Shown here piece by piece: positions 1-10,584 of a stretch of DNA of 64,000 nucleotides. Position 1 is the first letter of the stretch. Each line of letters starts with the position of its first letter. The notes under the pieces are model-generated. The model searched no databases and was not told the DNA's origin. It saw only the letters and a list, made by a program, of their open reading frames with translations. A program made the position numbers and the translations under genes. The stretch is taken from assembly GCF_954871325.1 (NCBI RefSeq), contig NC_088777.1, positions 9,649,366 through 9,713,365 on the forward strand, in the 5' to 3' direction. Source of the DNA: Gordionus sp. m RMFG-2023. Lineage: Eukaryota > Nematomorpha > Gordioida > Chordodea > Parachordodidae.

Positions 1-60
1 AAAATAAAATTACTCACTTTATATAATTGATTATAATACATTTCACTTTTGTCTTAAGAC

Positions 61-640
61 TTATCTTTGGCTTATATTCCTTTTCTTAAAGCATTTTTGG
101 CTCATTTTTTTTATATATAAATGCTTTTTTCCAAAAATGTATAAATTATAATGAATAGTTTTATAAAAAAATATTAACTTTTACATTCTATCTTTCAAAT
201 TATTGTTTAAGATATATGCATACATTTTTGGGGGTCAGGGAGTGGGAGAAGGACTAAGGGGGATATTTTTTATTAGTTTAAAATTATATTCACAAAAGGA
301 AATAAATTTCTGAAGGGGGGGAGGAATTTCACCTAGCCCCCCCCCCGTTTACATCTATTTGGCTTATATTCCATTTCTTAAAAAATATTGTTTGGTCCAC
401 TTTTTATATATTTAAATGCTTTTTCAAAAATGTATAAATTATGATGAATAGTTTTATAAAAAAATATCAACTTATACATTCTTTCTTTAAAATTATTGTT
501 TAAGATATATGCATACATTTTTGAGGATCAGGAAATGGGGGAAGGGCTAAGGGGGATATTTTTTATTAGCTTAAAATGATATTCACAAAAAGTGATAAAT
601 TTCTGAAGGGGGGGGATTTCCCCTTGCCACCCCCCTGGCT
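61..640. repeat. Direct tandem duplication, about 290-bp unit
   Basis: Two adjacent diverged copies, about 66-350 and 358-640. Both run from a ttggcttatattcc start through a shared atgtataaatta...atgaatagttttat core and a 'gatatatgcatacattttt' segment to a run of G and then C (near 316-346 and 605-637). No open frame or terminal inverted repeat was seen. Confidence 0.8.
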
Positions 641-1570
641 ACTTCTTTTCAATGTATTGTTGCATCATCCTGAAAATATCTCATCCAATAGTTAAATAAG
701 GCACCAATATACGATTTTTTTAAATTATATTTATAACCCATTGTCGCATATATTTTTATTAATTTCATAAAATAAAGTTTAATGATCAAATAAAGCCAAT
801 TACAAGTCCATCTCTTTCTTATAGAAAATATTTTTAAAAACGTCCATAATGCAATTACAAATCGACAGATACAACATTTTCAAGCACGCAGGGAATAATC
901 TTTATGCTCTAAGGCTGTAAATATTCATTTTTATTTTATTTTTTTTTCAATATTTATTAAAATCTCCCTTTTTAAGGATATTTAATTGGAATAAATTCGT
1001 TTTAGGAAGGGGATTAAATTTAAAGATAAAAATATATTCTTCAAAATATTCATTATTTATATTTTTTATAACTGGAAAGTGGGAGAGTGTTCTTCATTTC
1101 CCACCCTGCTGGTGATACACCTGAACAGAGCTTTTAACTGATACTTTTTCTATCGAGAGGACTTTAACAGAATCTTTAATCCATTTATTTTAACTTAGCT
1201 TACTTTACTTTATTTTATGAAATTTTGATATGATACTATAAATGAACGTGGAGCAATAACTTAGAATTTATAATATTAATTACATCTGATTTTAACTCTT
1301 TTAAGAACGGTTATTTTTAAAAAATTTTAAAAAGCAAACGAAATGGAAATTTTATAGAAGTCATTGATTCAGAGTTTTACTTTCGATTCGGTTCATCCGG
1401 TGGTAAATATTCTTTTATTTTAATCATATTTATTTACAGATATAACTTACATTAAAGAAATTAAGCTTAAAATCAGCCATCACCCACCTTTAAAGTAATT
1501 AAATTATGCTGTAGTTCTCGGGTATAGGCTTTTTCTTTGTCCCACTCCTTCTAAATTAAAGCCTATAGAG
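641..1570. other. AT-rich stretch without a recognised gene
   Basis: Read on both strands. There is no long open frame and no family I recognise, only short A/T tracts. Confidence 0.5.
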
Positions 1571-1577
1571 GTTTAAG

Positions 1578-1768
1578 CAACATTTTTCGAAATGTTGTGC
1601 CTACAAGTACGTGCGGCTTGCCCACAAACGTGTGGAGGGCTCCTCATATTTTTATTTTTATACCCAAATTAAATTGTTCCAATTAGATGGAAATGAGGAA
1701 AACCTAGCGTAGCTCTGTTGAATCTTCAACGTTAGAGGGCAAAAGCGCTATATATCACGTATCACGTA
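1578..1768 (+). ncRNA. Candidate structured, pseudoknotted RNA element, copy A
   Basis: A hairpin with a UUCG loop (stem caacattt 1578-1585 with aaatgttg 1590-1597) is followed by tgcct (1598-1602), acaag, and tacgtg (1608-1613). Downstream there is a second hairpin (gttgaa 1717-1722 with ttcaac 1725-1730, enclosed by ctct 1713-1716 with agag 1734-1737). Then come gggca (1737-1741), which can pair with tgcct, and cacgta (1756-1761, again 1763-1768), which can pair with tacgtg. The two long-range stems interleave, so the fold is a pseudoknot. A second copy at 43836-43993 keeps the same order with different stem sequences. The family is not identified; it could be a ribozyme, a SINE head or another RNA. 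The strand is inferred from the pairing order. Confidence 0.4.
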
Positions 1769-2015
1769 GAAGTCATTAAAATTTTGAATATAATAATTAT
1801 AAAAAATCCAATTCATTTAAATTAAAAAAAACATCTAATAAATCTTTTTTTCTTTATATAATTCATTCAAATAGCATTGAAATAATAGGTATTCACATAT
1901 TCAACAACATTAATTGGATCATTCAATCAACATTCTACTAACTTCCCCTATTATTTATACATTATTATCAATATATTAAATAATTAATTATTTGTTAATC
2001 CTATGACAATAATTT

Positions 2016-3865
2016 ATGGATCATTTGAAAAATATACCCCTGCCATTTCAAACAAATATTCCCGATATTTTTAAAAAAATTGTTCCATTAAAACCTATCA
2101 AATGTCATGAATTACAGGGCTTTAATCGATATATGCATCCTAGAAATTATTATAAATATTATCAACCTGACTTTAATGCATTATGCCATAATTACCCTGA
2201 TATCCTTGGCAAATACATGGTTCAAAGTAAATGTAAACGTAATTATAAGGATCAATCAACTATCATTGAAAGTAATTTATTTACAATACTAATATTTACT
2301 TAATATTTTATATTATTTTAATTTCAAATATCAATATATATTAAAATATTGCAATAAAAGCGGATCAAAACCTGGGGAATATGGAGTATGGACAGTCTTT
2401 TCATTACACCATAAACTTTTCAAATCCCAAATCTACTCTTGCACTCACACAAGTTTTATTGAAAGATCATTTTAATTTAGATATACAAGTGCCTGAGGGA
2501 CGCCTAATTCCTACTGTCCCACAAAAACTTAATTATATTCTTTGGATAGAAGACTTAATATCTGTTTCTTATACCTTAGATCAAACTTTTTCTTCAAATT
2601 TTATAAATTCATCATTTAAAAATCATGAAAACTTAGAATCCAGTCCCTTAAAACTTAGCAATACACACACAAATCATGGGAATGTAAAGTTTATAAATGG
2701 TTTAGATATAGGCACTGGATGTTGCTGTGTTTATGCCCTACTGGGCTCAATTAAAAATGAATGGACTTACTTAGGCACTGAACAGGATGATATTGCTTAT
2801 AAAATAGCAACCCTCAATTTAAACCATCAAAATCAAAGTCTTGCAGACAAAGTTAAACTTTTGTTAACTAAATCAAGTGATAAATTAAAGTATAATAAAG
2901 AAATATTTGATGATACATTAAAAAATAAAGCAAAAAGACAGAAAACAGAGATACCTTATAGTAATAACAATGATAATATTGAGGAATTTCCTGAATTAGA
3001 TAAAACAAAGTATAAAGGAAGGGATACACAATTAGATATAGATAATGAAAAAGTTAGTATACAAATTGTCTTGAAAAATGGGGATGAGGAATCATTACTT
3101 GATGATAATAGAATAAAACTTATGAATCAAAATATTGATATCAGCTATGAAAAAACTCATATAAACATTGAAAATTCTGATGATGATTCTAAGGAAAAAC
3201 TAATGACAATGGAGCACTCTGATAAAATATTTCCTAATTACCAAGAATGTTTACAATTATATGCTCCTGCCAAAGAAATCCATTTTCAATTCACTATGTG
3301 TAACCCTCCTTATTATTCACGTCAGGAACTTTCCCAAATTCGATATTCCAAAATAAACACCCTAAAAAATATTGAAAATATTAAAGAGAAGGTTCCAAGA
3401 GCTTCTTTAGAAAATACTAACACCTTAGATATTTCTGGCAAAATTGATATTGAAAATATAGTATCTTGCCATACAGACACAGATTTCAGTGTTGATACTC
3501 ATAAAATGTCCAAAGAAAATATTATAAAAAATCAATATAAATCTTGCTCTAATCCATACTCCCACCAAACAGATTACATAGACCTGGAAAGTGATATGGT
3601 TTATAAGGAAAAGGAAGGGGAATTTGGCTTCATTTTAAATATGTTCCACGAAAGCCAGGTAGAACCCTGGAGAAGTAATGTGGACATTTTCACTTGCCTC
3701 ATCGGTAAGAAAGTAACTTTGGAGAAGTTGTTAGAAAAGGTTTTTTCCAAAAACTTGAATTCTATTCCAAATAAGCATTTTAAATACACTTTCACAGAGT
3801 TCTGTCAAGGCAAAACTATGAGATGGGCTGTGGCATGGAGTTATCAGGATTTTATAAAAGTTTAA
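2016..3865 (+). CDS. METTL16: METTL16-type U6/mRNA N6-adenosine methyltransferase
   Basis: Two exons, 2016-2226 and 2361-3865, joined in phase 1 (donor caaa|gtaaat, acceptor aaaag|cgg). They predict 571 residues, near the 562 of human METTL16. The known role of the family is S-adenosylmethionine-dependent m6A methylation of U6 snRNA and of SAM-synthetase mRNA hairpins. Seen in the sequence: the N-terminal RNA-binding segment (MHPRNYYKYYQPDF, about residues 40-53), RLIPTVPQKLNYILWIEDLI (about 118-137), the Rossmann SAM loop DIGTG (186-190), the catalytic motif CNPPYY (Asn-Pro-Pro-Tyr, about 385-388) and the C-terminal TEFCQGKTMRWAVAW. The catalytic fourth residue is Tyr where human METTL16 has Phe. 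Lysine/aspartate/asparagine-rich insertions lie before the NPPY motif (about 245-370) and after it (about 395-480). The vertebrate-specific C-terminal domains are absent. An internal Met at 2133 is an alternative start. Confidence 0.93.
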
Positions 3866-3885
3866 TATATTATGACATGTAAAAT

Positions 3886-4269
3886 CAGGGACGAGAACCC
3901 TCCTTCTAAAAAAATGGGTTTGGGTTCAATGAAAAATTTCTGTACCCGGTTCAGGTTCAGGGTTCGGAGACCAGAAAAATAATGACTTATTAAAATTATT
4001 TAAAATAACAGAAACATTATTTTTTTAAAAAATTTTATTTTAATTAATATCACCATAAAAATAATTTATCATCATAATTATAATAGTAAAATACAATTTA
4101 AAAAATTACTAAATATAACAAAAATAATTACACGAAAAATTGATCAAAAAGTGTTTTTTTAAAAATAATATATAAATTTTTTAAAATTATAAGCTTGAAC
4201 CCTGAACCCTAAATTTTAAAAAAGGGTTTGGGTTCAGTAAAATATTTAGGGTTCGGGTTCTCTTCCCTG
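3886..4269. mobile_element. hAT-type MITE with perfect 8-bp target duplication
   Basis: This 384-bp non-autonomous element has termini cagggacgagaaccc and, inverted, cagggaagagaacccg. It is flanked by identical 8-bp duplications, tgtaaaat, at 3878-3885 and 4270-4277. The sub-terminal regions are rich in gggttcgggttc-like motifs and the interior is AT-rich with no coding. It begins 20 bp after the METTL16 stop codon, so it probably sits in or beside that gene's 3' UTR. Confidence 0.9.
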
Positions 4270-4423
4270 TGTAAAATACATCAGATAATTTATTTATTAG
4301 TAGAAAAGATATATTTTTTTAATAAAGCTCTCAAATTTTTATTATTAGTTTATTTATTTTTTTACCATAAATCCATAGCTACCCCCTGGAAAATCTATTT
4401 TCGACGATGAACCACTAATTGAA

Positions 4424-4969
4424 ATGTTAAATTACACAATTTTACCAAAGGTGGGTGATTCTCATAAACATCATACCAACCATGATCAAATTACCTTGGA
4501 CCTTTTTCGAAATTTATTTAACGCTTTAAATTACCTCTCGGAACGAGATTTTATCGATATTCAGATTGCGACATTCGGTGTCGAATGTGTGTCCTTCATT
4601 TCAAGGATACATTTAAATGAAATTTCCTTAGAAACATTACAAAAAATCGAAAAAGAAAGAGTATCCATTGATTCTCGCAACAATGCCCCAGAAGCCATCT
4701 TACTTGATCACATCATCAGCTTGCTTCGACAAAATAACGTTAGCCGTGACAGCCAGATATCGGCTATCATCAAACAATTTGAATTCTCATGTTTGTGTTC
4801 TGTTGTCAAGACCTCGTCCTTCGATATGAATCAGAAAAATGCCTACCCGGGATTCAAAATTATCGTCGAATGGATGTACGGTTATAACCCGTTATGTATG
4901 CATAAATATTTCCTCATGTTGACCGATGTCATTAAGATCATATTGCAAAATGAGTTTACAGTTACTTAA
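4424..4969 (+). CDS. Unrecognised 181-residue protein, possibly a terminal exon
   Basis: The open frame is intronless, with clearly higher GC and more varied codons than the surrounding DNA, which argues that it is a real coding exon. The protein is mixed helical and soluble-looking, with no signal peptide or membrane segment. Notable blocks are DLFRNLFNALNYLSERDF (about 27-44), the amphipathic stretch ISLETLQKIEKERVSIDSRN, a possible EAILLDHIISLLRQNN helix, and FKIIVEWMYGYNPLCMHKYF near the end. I do not recognise the family. COMM-domain and similar adaptor folds were considered and do not fit. The frame stays open upstream of the Met to a tag at about 4377, through a GKSIFDDEPLIE-like segment, so an upstream exon spliced at about 4380 is possible. 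The adjacent MITE (3886-4269) may have disturbed its 5' region. Confidence 0.6.
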   Translation: MLNYTILPKVGDSHKHHTNHDQITLDLFRNLFNALNYLSERDFIDIQIATFGVECVSFISRIHLNEISLETLQKIEKERVSIDSRNNAPEAILLDHIISLLRQNNVSRDSQISAIIKQFEFSCLCSVVKTSSFDMNQKNAYPGFKIIVEWMYGYNPLCMHKYFLMLTDVIKIILQNEFTVT

Positions 4970-4977
4970 TGTCCACA

Positions 4978-7051
4978 TTAGATATTATATTATTTTTTTA
5001 AGTTATAAATATAATTGTAAAAAAAATGTAAAAATTGTTAATCAAAGTAGTTATAAATATATATTGATTTTAAATCATTGATTCCCAATTTTGTTTTTAA
5101 AATAATCTCATTTGCCACAAATGTTCAAAAGTTTGGCCTAACGAGAAATGTCAATTCAATTAGACATATTTTATAAATAAGATTCACATTCGGCTTATGA
5201 TAAAATATTTATCCAGTTTATAATTTATTTTTGTAATTATGATTGGGAAACATTCTTCCTTACAAATTCACCGATTTCAATATTCGTTTGATTTGATTAT
5301 TTGGTTATATATAATTTCTTATGATTGGTTGGCGTTGTTTTCACTATATTACTATCTTTCTTCAAGCTTTATAACGGGAAATTTCATGGGTTATAGAATT
5401 AGTAATTTCTTGATTAATAATGTTAAATATAGTCTTTTAATAAATAGTTCAAAAAAACGATTGTACAGAAGATTACCAATAAAAAAAACTCTAAAACTTA
5501 CTTAGATGTTACTGAATCTTTGGTACATTCTTCTCATGCCATCAGTAATCTAGTCTCCAATTTGTATTATATATTATTAGAAAAATAAATGTTAATTTCT
5601 TTTTTGATATTCATTTACTAACCAGAAAATGGATAGTAGAAATTTTTGAGGTAACCCTTAATTATAAATAAAATATCTGCCCATCTTCAAAAATATTCAA
5701 AAAAAATCGGTGTGGAATCGCCTATGTTCTTATATTAGATATAGGAAAGATTTGGGGTAGGGTATCACTAATAAATTTTAAATAACATGCCATTTATATC
5801 TTAGTAGAAGCTATTTTTAAATGTACACTCACGTTCCAAAATGAAATTACTACTTGACTGTTAAATTATATTATAATTTTTTTCGTTGAAATGAATGGGG
5901 GGAGGGAGTGAGGAGATTAAACTATTCCATTGAGTAAATAATCAAAAAACTGTAAATTTGAAGTTCGATTTATTTTTATAAACTCATTAACTTGATACAT
6001 TAAATTTTAGTGCCAAATTATACCTATTTTTTGAAAAATAAGACGAGCAAAGAACCATGAATTTATATATAATTAACTACTACTACTGTTATTGAAATGG
6101 GTTTAAATCAAAACTTTTCGATTAGATCTCCCGTTTCGTTTTTTTCATTCTCCGATACCAGTTATTATGTTCAATGATTTCCCTACGAAATGCTAAGCAG
6201 ACTAGTGATGGAAAAGGTCAGTTAAAAAAGCTAGTCGAAAAATCTTGCCTGGAAAAAAAACTGAGGAATATATGGATAATCAATCTGTATATAAAATTGC
6301 TACAATCAATATTTAAGTTCAAAAATTAATGATATGCTTTAAATCGTGCAAGTATATCTATTGCGTCAGTTAGGGCAGGGAGGGGTAGAAAATTTGTGAT
6401 CTCTTTAGAAACCTTGATGACTGCTCTAATTGGTCCTGGCCTAAAAATTTAATCGGGCTGAGTTATGGTTTTAATAAATATTTTTTATTAAAAAAATCGG
6501 GCTGGGATATTTTAAAATCTATAAAATACAGGACAATGATGTTTGTGCTTCTTAGATATATTTTAAAAAAAATTTGTTTAATTAATATATCACCAATCAA
6601 AAAAAACTCAACGTGTGATCAATTAAAGTATCAGCCTGCAAACTATAATATACAGACTTGAACTATAGGAGTTTCTATAATCTTGTTTCAAGTTTTAAAA
6701 CAAATTTTTTTAAAAATATAATTTAGCCAATAAATGTTAGTTTTATAGAAGAAACCTATTTCATACCAAATATAATTGCAATATAGGGGTCATATCTTTA
6801 ATCATTCATTCTCAAGATGGAGTATTAACTCCTCCAAAAATATCGCTTCATTAACCTGATCTCTTTAGTTTAGACTATTTCGTCCTTGACAAAATTAACT
6901 GCTTAATGTTCAAGATAACAGCCCTCGAGTGGAATCTCTTATGGAAGTTTCATTAAAGAGATGCACTGGATTAGATGTACTTATCGGAACTGATGACGTC
7001 CTATTTATTTTTTTATACACCCGTGCGTGGGTGAAAAATATATTTCTTATA
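4978..7051. other. Intergenic AT-rich sequence
   Basis: Only short chance open frames lie here (for example 5239-5505, hydrophobic and low-complexity). No domain, RNA gene or terminal-repeat element was recognised. Confidence 0.5.
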
Positions 7052-7059
7052 CATAAATT

Positions 7060-7798
7060 CAGGGATTCAAACCAAACCCGAAGAAGCGTTTTTGGAAAAA
7101 AATCTGAACCCGAACCGAACCTGAACCGAGTTATAAAATTTTCAAAACCCCGAACCCGGGATTTTATTTGAACAGGGTTCAACCGGGTTATTGTTAAAAA
7201 TCATATAAGATTTTGTATAATTGTAAATAAAAATTTTAATAATTAAATTGAGATTTTATAATATTTTCAAATTTCAATTAAGCAAAGTGTTAATAAATTT
7301 TAAACAACTTAATTCATTTATGCCATTTTTAAATTTATTCCCAAAGATTCGTATTGGAGTGTTAATAAATTTTAAACAATCAAATTCATTTACGCCATTT
7401 ATTGTTAATTTATTCTCAAAGATTATTAATTAGAGGAAAATGAAAGTGAACAAGTCAAAGTAAAAATTATTATATTGGATATTGTTAATTAAAAGAAACA
7501 CGTCTAAATAAAATTTTTAAGAATGATACATGACTATGCTTTGTATTTTTTACTATATTTTGCCTATAAATAAAATAAAAATTTAATTTTTTATATCAAA
7601 TCTATGTCTAGTTTTTCAATTATGATTTAAATCTAGAATTTTTTTTTATCATTTCAAAAATTCTTAAACCTGAGCTGAAACCAAAATCAAACCCGGGTTC
7701 AAAAATATTTCCCTGAACCGAACCAACCTATTTTTTTTTAGCCTTAAACCGAACCCGAAGCTAACCCTGGAAAAAATTTTGCCGGGTTCGTATCCCTG
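7060..7798. mobile_element. hAT-type non-autonomous element (CAGGGAT termini)
   Basis: The 739-bp element starts cagggattcaaacc and ends as the inverse of cagggatacgaaccc. Both sub-terminal regions carry repeated aacccgaaccgaacc motifs, while the interior is AT-rich. The flanking 8-mers cataaatt (7052-7059) and agtaaatt (7799-7806) agree at 6 of 8 positions, consistent with an old hAT target duplication. The interior has no recognisable transposase. Opposing short open frames at its left end are products of the repeat motif. Confidence 0.75.
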
Positions 7799-8199
7799 AG
7801 TAAATTTATCTCAATGTATTTAAATTATTAGTATTTTTTGGGATGAATGTTTATTTTGCATATTTCCAATTACCAATTGAATTTATTTTGAAAAAAGGAA
7901 CTTTTAATTTTAATTTAATTATGAGATTCACAATTTAGTTAAATAGATTTTTAAAGCATTTTGTGTTTCTTATTGCTGTTTACAATCGCAAAATCATTTT
8001 TTTTGGCGTTTTATATATTTTTCTTACTGTTCTAGTGTATTAATAAATATAATTAATCAACTTCGAAAGTAATTTATTTATCTAGAGATAATTTATTTTG
8101 CGATTTATAAGATTTTTTTTACAGCTCTGGTATATCTACAATTGAATGACTTTGACAGCATTTTATTCATCTAGAGATCATTTTTTTTTGCGTTGTAAC

Positions 8200-8528
8200 C
8201 AATGACATATATAATACCTAGACTGACGATTCATTCATTAAAATGCATTTTTAAGCGTCGTTAAAACAAATCAGCTGGACCCGCCATTTTGGTAACATAT
8301 ATAGTAATTATTCTCATGTTAAAAACTACTATTAAATTGATAACTTGCTTCCTTATTATCTCGATGATCCAGTAATTCTTTAATAAAGTTTGCATCAAAT
8401 ATGGGAATAAATTAAGCTCTCGTTTAAAATTTTAATGATTAGTGTAACCAAGATGGCGTCCCCAGCTCATTTGCATTGGTGTACACTTTTAATGAATGAA
8501 TCGTCAGTCTAGGTATTATATGTCATTG
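8200..8528. mobile_element. hAT-type MITE with long terminal inverted repeats
   Basis: Long near-perfect inverted termini (from caatgacatatataatacc inward, about 45 bp) enclose a 329-bp element. It is flanked by identical 8-bp duplications, gttgtaac, at 8192-8199 and 8529-8536. The interior lacks coding. The element at 19631-19863 is related: both have a CA(A/G)TGA.ATATA start and a gattcattcatt-like block. Confidence 0.9.
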
Positions 8529-8736
8529 GTTGTAACATAAGTAATTTGTTTATTTTAGAAATTAAATATTTAAAAAAATTACATTTTGATTTATAATCTT
8601 CTATATTTATTTTTTTTCAACCAATTAAAACACCGACTATCTTCAATAGAACCAACCGGGCCCAAACGAAAACCCAGTACAATATATCTTTATACTATAA
8701 AATAGTTTAGAGATGTAAAAAATAAGATATAAAGGC

Positions 8737-8876
8737 CAGTGATATACATCGGGCGGCCCTAAATTTTTTTTGTCATAGCCTGAACCAACATTATTTTTTC
8801 AAAAATTAGGATCACCTAATACCAAAGTAAATTTGGACTCCAGGAAGGGGTGATCGGGCAGGGCTGTAGATCACTG
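8737..8876. mobile_element. Short hAT-like MITE (CAGTGAT termini)
   Basis: About 140 bp, starting cagtgatatacatcgggc and ending as the inverse of cagtgatctacagccc. The inner ends are GC-rich gggcggccc / gggcagggc. I see no clear target duplication. Confidence 0.6.
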
Positions 8877-10584
8877 TTAATAAATAAACTAGTTCTTTTT
8901 TGATTGAATTTTGGTATTAGAAAGATGTTCGTAATTTTGGATAAAGCCAATTTCCAGATAAAAAAAGATCTTAGCTGAATGAAGGTCGATTATTAGAATT
9001 CGACTCCATCTTTAAAACTAATTTTTATTTTAAATAAATGAATTAATGTGTCTATAAATCTTTCGTATAGATATTTATGGACTTAATAAGCGTAAGCACT
9101 TATAAATGTAAATTAAAAGGGTTAAGCTTTTTTTAGAATTAATTGTAAGCCATTTTAAAAATGACAATCTCGTAAAATCACAAAATTTGGACAGGCCTAA
9201 AATAAAAAATATTCTAAAAAAAATAAGTTTCGCTGCTTTTTTACACAAATAATTAGTGATTTATATTTTATTTAACTTAATGAAAAAATGTGTTTAATAT
9301 TTTTCAATTAAAATTTTTTGACGGGGCAGTCTGTAAAAGTAATTCAGGCATCGAAAAAGATAAATAAAAATTTGGGATTAGGTTAGGTTTTTAACAAAAA
9401 TTTCTGGTTTCTGGCTTAAAAAAAATTGAATTTACAAGACGTTAACAGTGTCTTGGAAAGAAATATTCTTCAGAATAAACCGATATTTTAGAAACTTGTA
9501 AAATATCAAATGAATGTCATTGGCATTGATGTAAAATCAATAATAGCCAATCTCCAAAAAAAATATGGTTGCTAGGTGCTACCACATCAGAAATGAAAAA
9601 TAATTTTTAGAAACTATATTTATTTAATTTTTAAAAGAAATCATGAAAAAACATGTCTAGTTTGTATGGTATAATCAAATAACTTCCTTACAGTCAATGA
9701 AAAAATCTCAAAACCCTCCATTTTCCCATTGGATATTAATTTTTGATTTATATATAAAATTACTATATTTGTATAGATTTATGGATAAAATTTGGTCTTG
9801 CTAACTAATTACCTTAGATAAAAAAATCAGGTTAATTCTGTTCTATAATAATAAAGCAAATATTGCATAAAAATAGATTAAAACTAAGAATATAATAAAA
9901 GAATTTTTGTCAAGTATAATTAAACTGATTATGTGAACAAAAAGAGAAGTCAAATAAGCCATATCCCCTCATACAGCCAAAGACCAGGCTATTTTTCCAC
10001 AATTTTAATGTTTAAAAATATACAATTTTATATTATCTCTTTTTTAGGCGGTAAGGGGTGCATCTAAACATTGCAGCCTAAAGTTATAAATATCACCCCC
10101 CCCCCCAATATCAATAAAAAATGAATTGGACATTAAATTTTATTTTGTAAAACTTTAAAATAAAATAAATCATGAGTAATATAATATACATTTCTTGCTA
10201 AAAATTTTCTTTGAGTTTTTTTAAGTTCATTTTTACATTACAATAAATTATGAATTGATTTTATAATGTTATATGTTGCATTGTATAATTTGATATAAAA
10301 AAAATATATTAATTTGTCATGTATAAAATTAATAAAAGCTGCAAATATCAAATGACAGATATACAAATGCATCTATTACTTTAATTTATAAAAAAATATT
10401 TAAAAAATTTATATATAGTATTTAAAATGTTCTAATCTATAAAACTTTGAGATGATAATAAAAAAAATTTTAAATGTATAAAAAAAATACTATAATTTTA
10501 AACATTAATATATAATTCACATGAATCTCAACGTAATATAATATTTCCCAAGATTAAAGCAAATGATTTTAAAATTCTATATGC
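8877..10584. other. Intergenic sequence downstream of the ZIP gene
   Basis: AT-rich with scattered poly-A/T and a poly-C run near 10096. It probably includes the 3' UTR of the minus-strand ZIP gene. No other feature is seen. Confidence 0.5.

Noticed and set aside
6990-7050. ctgatga followed later by gtgaaa, resembling a hammerhead ribozyme core
   Set aside because: The hairpin before gaaa is about 28 nt away from ctgatga, and no stem I/III partners are visible, so the required geometry is absent.
6910-7182. Two overlapping opposite-strand frames of 80-90 codons
   Set aside because: Both arise from the aacccgaacc repeats at the left end of the 7060-7798 element; no protein-like features.
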